Positions 6,195 through 11,199 of a DNA stretch of 11,199 nucleotides are shown here, one piece after another. Within the stretch, counting starts at the first letter, position 1, and each line of letters begins with the position of its first letter. The DNA is from JBDLSY01 sp041170585 (GTDB lineage Bacteria > Pseudomonadota > Gammaproteobacteria > Burkholderiales > Burkholderiaceae_C), in NCBI GenBank assembly GCA_041170585.1, contig JBEDNN010000028.1, positions 1 through 11,199 of the forward strand, in the 5' to 3' direction. The notes below the pieces were generated by a model. The model was not told where the DNA came from. It made no database searches and worked only from the letters and a program-made list of their open reading frames with translations. The translations under genes were made by a program, and so were the position numbers.

Positions 6195-7241
6195 ATGTCA
6201 AAAAAGCAGCCCGTTTTTAAAAAATCACCGCCTACTGTGCAGCCATCTGCTGTAGATGCAGTATTACAACACCGCCATTATCAACAGTTAAGCGAATTAA
6301 TGGACGGTTATGATGAAGAATTTGAGTTAGAGTTTGACGAACACCTTGCTGAACGCAGCGTTTGTACTGGCAATGACTTTAATAATAATGTAGATAATAA
6401 CGTAGGTAATAATGTAGATAATAATTTTAATTCTATAGCTTTAAACCATGAACAACTTGCCGTGTTTAAACAAAGAAGACATATCTATTTTAGTGAGTTA
6501 TTTAGAATGCAAGGCGAATTAGTTAAAATGCAAGACTATGTGGTAAAAACAGGGCAGAAAATTGTTGTATTGTTTGAAGGACGCGATGCTGCTGGTAAAG
6601 GCGGTGTCATTAAACGCATTACACAACGGCTAAATCCGCGTGTATGTCGCGTAGCCGCTTTGCCAGCACCCAATGACCGTGAGCAAACACAATGGTATTT
6701 TCAACGTTATGTATCACATTTGCCTGCTGCTGGTGAAATTGTTTTATTTGACCGCAGTTGGTATAACCGTGCAGGTGTTGAACGTGTGATGGGGTTTTGT
6801 TCTGATGAGCAGTACGAAGAGTTTTTTCGTAGCGTACCTGAATTTGAAAAAATGTTGGTACGTTCAGGTATTCAAGTGATTAAATATTGGTTTTCTATTT
6901 CAGACGAAGAGCAAGCGGTTCGTTTTCTAAGCCGTATGAATGACCCACTAAAACAGTGGAAATTAAGTCCAATGGATTTAGAATCTCGCAGGCGGTGGGA
7001 AGATTACACCCGTGCAAAAGAAGTCATGTTAGATAGAACACATATTGCTGAAGCGCCTTGGTGGATTGTGCATGCTGATGACAAAAAAAAGGCGCGTTTA
7101 AATTGTATCCATCATTTACTTCAACAAATTGAATATGATGAAGTTGAACACCCTGCCGTTATTTTGCCCGACAGGCAACGCAGTGATAGTTATAGCCGTC
7201 AAACAGTGCCTGATACAATGCTTGTTCCTTTGGTATATTGA
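6195..7241 (+). CDS. ppk2: Polyphosphate kinase 2 (PPK2)
   Basis: PPK2 enzymes transfer phosphate between inorganic polyphosphate and nucleotides, usually making ATP or GTP from the diphosphate. In the 348-residue product the kinase core starts near residue 80. It has Walker A GRDAAGKGG (129-137), VAALPAPNDREQTQWYFQRY (about 153-172), and Walker B LFDRSWYNRAGVERVMGF (184-201, with Asp186 and Arg187). The lid region follows, then WKLSPMDLESRRRWEDYTRA, then PWWIVHADDKKKARLN. This is one complete PPK2 domain. The N-terminal segment has the acidic stretch DGYDEEFELEFDEHL and then an Asn/Val-rich insert (63-79) encoded by a 12-bp tandem repeat. That insert is unlikely to be part of the active site. 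No Shine-Dalgarno precedes the ATG. Nucleotide preference (ADP, GDP or AMP) cannot be settled from sequence alone. Confidence 0.93.
   Translation: MSKKQPVFKKSPPTVQPSAVDAVLQHRHYQQLSELMDGYDEEFELEFDEHLAERSVCTGNDFNNNVDNNVGNNVDNNFNSIALNHEQLAVFKQRRHIYFSELFRMQGELVKMQDYVVKTGQKIVVLFEGRDAAGKGGVIKRITQRLNPRVCRVAALPAPNDREQTQWYFQRYVSHLPAAGEIVLFDRSWYNRAGVERVMGFCSDEQYEEFFRSVPEFEKMLVRSGIQVIKYWFSISDEEQAVRFLSRMNDPLKQWKLSPMDLESRRRWEDYTRAKEVMLDRTHIAEAPWWIVHADDKKKARLNCIHHLLQQIEYDEVEHPAVILPDRQRSDSYSRQTVPDTMLVPLVY
6381..6428 (+). repeat. In-frame 12-bp minisatellite inside ppk2
   Basis: Four 12-bp units, AATAATAATGTA, GATAATAACGTA, GGTAATAATGTA and GATAATAATTTT, encode NNNV-DNNV-GNNV-DNNF (residues 63-78). Since 12 is divisible by 3, gain or loss of units changes linker length and keeps the frame. 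Confidence 0.85.
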
Positions 7242-7282
7242 TACCAATTGATACCAATATATATATTAATATACGTATTAAT
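7237..7282. repeat. 10-bp repeat over the ppk2 stop and a following hairpin
   Basis: ATTGATACCA occurs at 7237-7246 and 7247-7256; the TGA stop of ppk2 (7239-7241) lies in the first copy. Next comes an inverted repeat with arms ATTAATA (7265-7271) and TATTAAT (7276-7282) around a TACG loop. It may mark the 3' end of the ppk2 transcript, though the stem is only A/T. Confidence 0.6.
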
Positions 7283-7311
7283 TTAAGTTAATTATTTTAA
7301 AGTTACTACTC

Positions 7312-7350
7312 TAAATTTATTGTTATAAATTTATTGTTATAAATTTATTA
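7312..7350. repeat. 14-bp tandem repeat, about 2.8 copies, upstream of the TSUP gene
   Basis: TAAATTTATTGTTA occurs at 7312-7325 and 7326-7339, with a partial copy TAAATTTATTA to 7350. A related TAAATTTATTGG follows at about 7372. The array lies 64-102 bases before the next start codon, where a promoter would be expected. Confidence 0.75.
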
Positions 7351-7403
7351 ATATAAAATATAAATTAAATATAAATTTATTGGTTTAAAATAAGTTACTT
7401 AAC

Positions 7404-7408
7404 AAGGA
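7404..7408 (+). promoter_or_regulatory. Shine-Dalgarno of the TSUP gene
   Basis: AAGGA ends 5 bases before the ATG at 7414. It stands out because most other plus-strand genes here have no recognisable Shine-Dalgarno. Confidence 0.75.
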
Positions 7409-7413
7409 ATAAA

Positions 7414-8397
7414 ATGAAAGTTAGAGATTTAGATTTTAGTGATAATCCATTAAATGTAGAGCATCAGCAACTTGGCTTACCGCCTTTAGAAAAAGCGGTA
7501 GAAGAGATTGCTTTGTCTGACTCAAAAAGCAGGACCATTAAAAGTGCAGTATGGATTGCTAAAACTTTATTAGGTTTATTGGTTGTTTATCTATTATTTT
7601 TATTATTTAGCCACGGTGCTTTACAAGCTAAGCAGTTAGTTAGCGATGCCTTGGTGAGTCAAGTGTTTTGGAGTGCTGTTGCCGTAGGTTTACTTGCTCA
7701 AGTTGTTGATGGTGCTTTAGGTATGGCTTACGGTTTAACGTCTACTTCTTTTTTAATTGCTAGTGGTGTTTCGCCAGCCATTGCCAGTGCTAGTGTTCAT
7801 GTAGCCGAAGTATTTACCACAGGTGTGTCAGGTATATCACACGCTAAATTTGGCAATGTGAATAAAAAATTATTCTTAAAATTACTGATACCGGGTATTA
7901 CGGGTGCCATACTGGGGGCATATGTACTCACTAATATTGATGGCAAAGTCATTAAACCGTATATATCGGCTTATTTATTTATAATGGGTTTATATGTACT
8001 AAGTAAAGTATTTAAAACCATTAAACCTGCTACTAAAGAACCTAAGCACGTTGCTAAATTGGCTTTATTGGGCGGCTTTGTAGATGCTACGGGTGGTGGT
8101 GGTTGGGGGCCTATCGTAACCACTACTTTAATTGGTACAGGACAAGACCCCCGTACGACTATTGGTTCAGTTAATTTTGCAGAGTTTTTTTTGACATTTG
8201 GTAGTGCCATTACATTTACCGCTTTAGTGGGCTTTGGCCCTTGGATAGTGGTATCAGGCTTGGTGATTGGTGGTTTGTTTGCCGCTCCCTTCTCTGCTTA
8301 TTTATGTAGTAAATTTCATACTAAAACTTTACTTATTTTAGTTGGTAGTTTAATTAGTTCAATCAGTTTATTTAATCTTTATAAAGCGTTAATTTAG
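7414..8397 (+). CDS. TauE/SafE (TSUP) family membrane transporter
   Basis: TSUP proteins are inner-membrane permeases, several of which export sulfite, sulfoacetate or other sulfur or organic anions. The 327-residue product has a roughly 42-residue hydrophilic N-terminus and then about eight hydrophobic segments, starting with AVWIAKTLLGLLVVYLLFLL (45-64). The two-fold repeated family motif is clear: VDGALGMAYGLTSTSFL (98-114) in the first half and GFVDATGGGGWGPIVTTTLI (221-240) in the second. The soluble N-terminal extension is longer than in minimal TSUP proteins. The start has a good AAGGA at 5 bases. The stop is 8 bp before rmlD, so the two are probably co-transcribed, though no functional link to rhamnose synthesis is known to me. 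Substrate is not inferable; a sulfur anion is a reasonable guess. Confidence 0.88.
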   Translation: MKVRDLDFSDNPLNVEHQQLGLPPLEKAVEEIALSDSKSRTIKSAVWIAKTLLGLLVVYLLFLLFSHGALQAKQLVSDALVSQVFWSAVAVGLLAQVVDGALGMAYGLTSTSFLIASGVSPAIASASVHVAEVFTTGVSGISHAKFGNVNKKLFLKLLIPGITGAILGAYVLTNIDGKVIKPYISAYLFIMGLYVLSKVFKTIKPATKEPKHVAKLALLGGFVDATGGGGWGPIVTTTLIGTGQDPRTTIGSVNFAEFFLTFGSAITFTALVGFGPWIVVSGLVIGGLFAAPFSAYLCSKFHTKTLLILVGSLISSISLFNLYKALI

Positions 8398-8405
8398 AAA
8401 ATATT

Positions 8406-9287
8406 ATGCTAAAAATCTTACTTCTCGGAAAAAATGGTCAAGTAGGCTGGGAACTACAACGCAGTCTGTCGTGTTTGGGTGACGTGATTGCTTTGGGTCA
8501 TGATGAAGCAGATTTTTCTCACCCTGCCGATTTAGCCGCCGTTGTAGCACAACATAAGCCCCATGTGATTGTCAATGCTGCTGCTTATACGGCTGTAGAC
8601 CATGCCGAAAGTATCGCAACGCAAGTACATAAAATCAATGCTGAATCGCCAGCAATATTAGCCCAAGCCGCTAAAATTTGCGGGGCATTATTGGTGCATT
8701 ACAGTACTGATTATGTGTTTGATGGCAGCGGCACTAAGCCTTGGCAGGAAGCAGATGCAACTAATCCACTAAATGTTTACGGTATTAGTAAATTAAAAGG
8801 TGAACAAGCGATTATTCACAGTGGTTGCCAGTTTTTAATTTTTAGAACCAGCTGGGTTTATGGCACACGAGGGAGTAATTTTGCTAAAACTATCCTGCGT
8901 GTAGCGCAAGAACGCGATGAGCTTAAAGTGATTAATGACCAGTTTGGTGTACCCACAGGTGCGGATTGGTTGGCTGATGTGACCAACCGTGCCATCATAC
9001 AAACTTTGGCAGACCCTCATAAACAAGGGCTTTATCATGCCACTGTGGGTGGAGAAACGACATGGCATGGCTATGCTAGTTATGTAGTAGAGCAAGCTAA
9101 ATTGCTGAATTATCCTATTAAAGCCCATACTATTTATGCTGTTCCAACACTTGAATTTCCAACACCCGCACAACGTCCAAGTAACTCAAGATTAAATACA
9201 CGCAAATTACAATTGGCTTTTAATGTGCATTGTCCGCCGTGGCAAACAGGTGTTTTACGTTTATTACACAGTATAACGACAGTATAA
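8406..9287 (+). CDS. rmlD: dTDP-4-dehydrorhamnose reductase
   Basis: RmlD makes the last step of dTDP-L-rhamnose synthesis, reducing dTDP-4-dehydro-L-rhamnose with NAD(P)H. The 293-residue product is a short-chain dehydrogenase of the extended type. It has the nucleotide-binding GKNGQVG (8-14), VNAAAYTAVDHAE (56-68), the active-site strand YSTDYVFDG (99-107), and the YxxxK pair Tyr125 and Lys129 in VYGISKLKGE. Downstream, FRTSWVYG and NDQFGVPTGADWLAD are typical of RmlD. The length is normal and no residue looks missing. The start is 8 bases after the TSUP stop, with no Shine-Dalgarno, which suggests translational coupling or reinitiation. rmlA follows after a 132-bp repeat-containing spacer. 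Confidence 0.96.
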   Translation: MLKILLLGKNGQVGWELQRSLSCLGDVIALGHDEADFSHPADLAAVVAQHKPHVIVNAAAYTAVDHAESIATQVHKINAESPAILAQAAKICGALLVHYSTDYVFDGSGTKPWQEADATNPLNVYGISKLKGEQAIIHSGCQFLIFRTSWVYGTRGSNFAKTILRVAQERDELKVINDQFGVPTGADWLADVTNRAIIQTLADPHKQGLYHATVGGETTWHGYASYVVEQAKLLNYPIKAHTIYAVPTLEFPTPAQRPSNSRLNTRKLQLAFNVHCPPWQTGVLRLLHSITTV

Positions 9288-9301
9288 AGTATTTTGTTAT
9301 T

Positions 9302-9339
9302 TATATATATACATAGTATATGTACGTTATATATATTAG
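9302..9339. repeat. AT-rich inverted repeat after rmlD
   Basis: TACATA (9310-9315) pairs with TATGTA (9319-9324) around a GTA loop. The stem can extend through TATATATA on both sides with a small bulge on the right arm. It starts 15 bases past the rmlD stop. It may act on the rmlD transcript end or the rmlA leader, but there is no GC content or T-tract to call it a terminator. Confidence 0.4.
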
Positions 9340-9363
9340 TAAAGATTATATTTTATAAATATC

Positions 9364-9413
9364 CTTAAACATTCTTAAACATTCTTAAACATTTTCAATA
9401 TTTTTCAATATTT
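9364..9413. repeat. Two abutting 10-bp tandem arrays before rmlA
   Basis: CTTAAACATT occurs three times exactly (9364-9393), followed with no gap by TTCAATATTT twice (9394-9413). The second array ends 6 bases before the rmlA start codon, so the region that would normally hold the ribosome binding site is entirely repeat. Copy number changes would alter leader length in 10-base steps. Confidence 0.85.
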
Positions 9414-9419
9414 ATATTT

Positions 9420-10319
9420 ATGATTAAACCACAACCCACTCACCGTAAAGGTATTATTTTAGCAGGTGGTTCAGGCACACGCTTACACCCCGCTACACTG
9501 GCAATTAGCAAGCAATTATTGCCTGTTTATGACAAGCCAATGATTTATTACCCTTTATCAACATTGATGTTGGCGGGTATTCGTGAAGTATTAATTATTA
9601 GTACACCGCAAGATACACCGCGTTTTCAACAATTGTTAGGTGATGGCAGCCAGTGGGGTATGAATTTATATTACAAAGTTCAACCATCACCCGATGGATT
9701 AGCACAAGCATTTATTTTGGGCGATACTTTTATAGGCAATAATCCCAGTGCTTTGGTATTGGGTGATAATATTTTTCATGGTCATGATTTTGGTAAACTG
9801 CTTGTTAATGCCGATAAACAATTAACGGGGGCAAGTGTATTTGCTTACCACGTTAAAGACCCAGAACGTTATGGTGTAGTTGCTTTTGATGAAACAGGCA
9901 AGGCTAATAGTATTGAAGAAAAGCCATCAGTGCCTAAAAGTAATTATGCGGTTACTGGGCTGTATTTTTATGATCAACAAGTCGTTGAAATTGCTAAATC
10001 AATCAAACCTAGTGCACGAGGCGAGTTAGAAATTACTGCGGTTAATGATGCGTATTTAAAGATAAATCAACTGAACGTTGAAATTATGAAACGAGGTTAT
10101 GCATGGTTGGATACAGGTACGCATGACAGTTTATTAGAAGCCAGTCATTTTATTGCGACATTAGAACATCGCCAAGGTCTAAAAATTGCCTGTTTAGAAG
10201 AGATTGCTTGGCGTTCAGGTTGGATTAATAATGAGCAATTGAATCAGTTGGCAATGCCGTTGGCTAAAAATGGTTATGGGCAATATTTATTGCGTATTTT
10301 AAAAGAAACAGTGTTTTAA
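9420..10319 (+). CDS. rmlA: Glucose-1-phosphate thymidylyltransferase
   Basis: RmlA makes dTDP-glucose from dTTP and glucose 1-phosphate, the committed first step to dTDP-rhamnose, and is usually feedback-inhibited by dTDP-rhamnose. The 299-residue length is typical. The nucleotide-binding loop GIILAGGSGTRLHP (11-24) is followed by SKQLLPVYDKPMIYYPLSTL (30-49). Then come QPSPDGLAQAF (88-98), the metal-binding Asp in LGDNIFHG (114-121), FAYHVKDPERYGVV (141-154), IEEKPSVPKSNYAVTGLYFY (165-184) and the second metal-site region GELEITAVND (201-210). The C-terminus with GYAWLDTGTHDSLLEAS and ACLEEIAWRSGWIN is typical of RmlA. Eight residues precede the conserved core, a little more than minimal. 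No Shine-Dalgarno is present; the bases before the ATG are tandem repeat. rmlC starts 14 bases after the stop. Confidence 0.97.
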   Translation: MIKPQPTHRKGIILAGGSGTRLHPATLAISKQLLPVYDKPMIYYPLSTLMLAGIREVLIISTPQDTPRFQQLLGDGSQWGMNLYYKVQPSPDGLAQAFILGDTFIGNNPSALVLGDNIFHGHDFGKLLVNADKQLTGASVFAYHVKDPERYGVVAFDETGKANSIEEKPSVPKSNYAVTGLYFYDQQVVEIAKSIKPSARGELEITAVNDAYLKINQLNVEIMKRGYAWLDTGTHDSLLEASHFIATLEHRQGLKIACLEEIAWRSGWINNEQLNQLAMPLAKNGYGQYLLRILKETVF

Positions 10320-10333
10320 AATAAATTTTTATT

Positions 10334-10912
10334 GTGAATATTACTTATACCCCTATTGCAGGCTTATTAGTCTTAGAACCCACAGTATTTTATGATGCAC
10401 GTGGCTGGTTTAGTGAGAGTTTTAATGAGCAGACGTTTAATGCTGCGGTCGGTAATAATCCCGTAACCCATACGCCATACAAATTTGTACAAGATAACCA
10501 TAGCTGTAGTTATAAAGGTGTATTGCGTGGTTTACATTATCAGCTACCCCCTTTTGCACAAGGTAAACTGGTACGCGTTATACAAGGTGCTGTATGGGAC
10601 GTAAGCGTTGATATTCGTAAGGATAGTCCAACATTTGGTCAATGGTATGGCATTGAATTATCGGTTAATAACAATAAGCAGTTGTGGATACCGCCAGGCT
10701 TTGCACATGGGTTTATTACTTTAAGCGAAACGGCACAGTTATTATATAAAACTACTGCTTTATATAATAAAGCCAGCGAAGGTGCAATTGTTTGGAATGA
10801 TACTACTATTAATATAGTCTGGCCAACAATGGATTGCGATATTATCATAAATGAAAAAGATAATAATGCATCTAAGTTATTAGATTTAACGCATAATAAT
10901 TTATTTAAATAA
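10334..10912 (+). CDS. rmlC: dTDP-4-dehydrorhamnose 3,5-epimerase
   Basis: RmlC epimerises dTDP-4-dehydro-6-deoxyglucose at C3 and C5, between the RmlB and RmlD steps. The cupin-fold product of 192 residues has QDNHSCSYKGVLRGLHYQ (53-70) with the expected catalytic His68. It continues with QGKLVRVIQGAVWDVSVDIR (76-95), SPTFGQWYGIELS (98-110), the WIPPGFAHGFITLS motif (118-131), and YKTTALYN (138-145) with the likely catalytic Tyr138. The start is taken as GTG at 10334, since no in-frame ATG precedes the conserved core; it has no Shine-Dalgarno and lies 14 bases after rmlA. The last residues, NNLFK, are encoded by the first unit of a 13-bp tandem repeat, and the tail around IINEKDNNASKL departs from the usual conserved RmlC ending. 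Confidence 0.95.
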   Translation: MNITYTPIAGLLVLEPTVFYDARGWFSESFNEQTFNAAVGNNPVTHTPYKFVQDNHSCSYKGVLRGLHYQLPPFAQGKLVRVIQGAVWDVSVDIRKDSPTFGQWYGIELSVNNNKQLWIPPGFAHGFITLSETAQLLYKTTALYNKASEGAIVWNDTTINIVWPTMDCDIIINEKDNNASKLLDLTHNNLFK

Positions 10913-10933
10913 TTTATTTAAATAATTTATTTA
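10897..10933. repeat. 13-bp tandem repeat overlapping the rmlC stop
   Basis: TAATTTATTTAAA occurs at 10897-10909 and 10910-10922, with an 11-base partial copy to 10933. The TAA stop of rmlC (10910-10912) is the start of the second unit, so any extra copy would still place a stop at the same codon. Confidence 0.85.
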
Positions 10934-10948
10934 GTTAATGTATTTATA

Positions 10949-10978
10949 GTTATATTTATAGTTATAGTTATAGTTATA
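10949..10978. repeat. 6-bp tandem repeat upstream of the DUF29 gene
   Basis: GTTATA is found at 10949-10954 and then three times in a row at 10961-10978. It lies 33 to 62 bases before the DUF29 start codon, where promoter elements would be expected. Confidence 0.65.
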
Positions 10979-10996
10979 TTAAAGTAACTAATAAAG

Positions 10997-11003
10997 AAAG
11001 GAG
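10997..11003 (+). promoter_or_regulatory. Shine-Dalgarno of the DUF29 gene
   Basis: AAAGGAG, the strongest ribosome binding site in the window, ends 7 bases before the ATG at 11011 and fixes that start over the internal Met at codon 4. Confidence 0.85.
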
Positions 11004-11010
11004 TATCACA

Positions 11011-11199
11011 ATGTCGGCTATGACGTTACACGAAACCTATTATAAAGACTTATACCTTTGGGGTACAGAGCAGATAAAACTGTTAAAAGAAAAGCGTTTT
11101 GACGAACTGGATATTGAGCATTTAATTGAGGAAATGGAAGATATGGGGCGTAGTCAGCAACACGCTATTTATAGCCATCAAGTTAATTTAATAATGCAT
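11011..11199 (+). CDS. DUF29 family protein, N-terminal fragment (cut by window edge)
   Basis: The reading frame is open for 63 codons from ATG to the window edge. It reads LHETYYKDLYLWGTEQIKLL, then KEKRFDELDIEHLIEEMEDM, then GRSQQHAIYSHQVNLIMH. The pattern of an aromatic W-x-x-x-Q segment, then R-F-x-E-L-D, H-L-I-E-E-M-E-D-M-G-R-S and a following helix is the hallmark of DUF29. These are small helical proteins of unknown function, common and often multicopy in cyanobacteria and some sulfur-oxidising and purple bacteria. About half of a usual DUF29 protein is visible. A strong AAAGGAG supports the start. It is separated from rmlC by a 98-bp repeat-filled spacer, so it probably has its own promoter and no proven link to rhamnose synthesis. 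Confidence 0.88.
   Translation, partial: MSAMTLHETYYKDLYLWGTEQIKLLKEKRFDELDIEHLIEEMEDMGRSQQHAIYSHQVNLIMH

Noticed and set aside
8835..9173. 112-codon open frame on the minus strand, opposite rmlD
   Set aside because: It is a shadow of rmlD with a Cys/Phe/Ser-rich, low-meaning translation and no family resemblance.
7414..9287. TSUP transporter as a functional part of the rhamnose pathway
   Set aside because: The 8-bp gap suggests co-transcription only. No known step of dTDP-rhamnose synthesis needs such a transporter, so I keep it as an adjacency.
1814..11199. The whole plus-strand run as one novel operon or defence system
   Set aside because: The genes are recognisable housekeeping or surface-sugar functions, most gaps are 60-215 bp and repeat-filled, and no nuclease, toxin or sensor module is present.

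Overview
The window looks like chromosomal DNA from an AT-rich gammaproteobacterium. Uup, DusB, an S16 of 83 residues, an H-NS-type protein and a DUF29-type protein all fit that group. A sulfur-oxidising lineage of the Thiotrichales/Beggiatoaceae type is possible, because DUF29 proteins and short tandem repeats between genes are familiar there. That placement is a guess and nothing in the window proves it. The genes have moderate GC content, while the spacers are almost pure A/T.

Left part (1-1392), minus strand: the start of an unrecognised gene runs off the left edge. Next come rpsP (ribosomal protein S16) with its own GC-rich terminator, and a small H-NS-like nucleoid protein gene. Spacers of 383 bp (665-1047) and 421 bp (1393-1813) hold tandem repeats and palindromes and no gene that I can see.

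Right part (1814-11199), plus strand, nine genes in a row: dusB (tRNA dihydrouridine synthase), uup (ABC-F ATPase), a YjiA/CobW-type metal-related GTPase, ppk2 (polyphosphate kinase 2), a TauE/SafE (TSUP) membrane transporter, rmlD, rmlA and rmlC (dTDP-L-rhamnose synthesis), and the start of a DUF29 gene. The rml genes supply nucleotide-activated rhamnose for surface polysaccharide. rmlB, needed for the second step, is not in the window. TauE and rmlD are 8 bp apart and rmlA and rmlC 14 bp apart, so those pairs are probably co-transcribed.

The most striking feature is the spacers. Nearly every one holds its own tandem repeat with its own unit length (6, 7, 10, 11, 13, 14 or 23 bp), and some arrays run into stop codons. 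One array, between the YjiA-type gene and ppk2, is split by a 109-bp segment with imperfect 23-bp terminal inverted repeats and flanking 8-bp direct repeats. Removing the segment and one flank restores the 23-bp periodicity. This is good sequence-only evidence for a MITE-like non-autonomous insertion. ppk2 also carries an in-frame 12-bp minisatellite. I see no defence system, CRISPR array, tRNA or clear new multi-gene system here.
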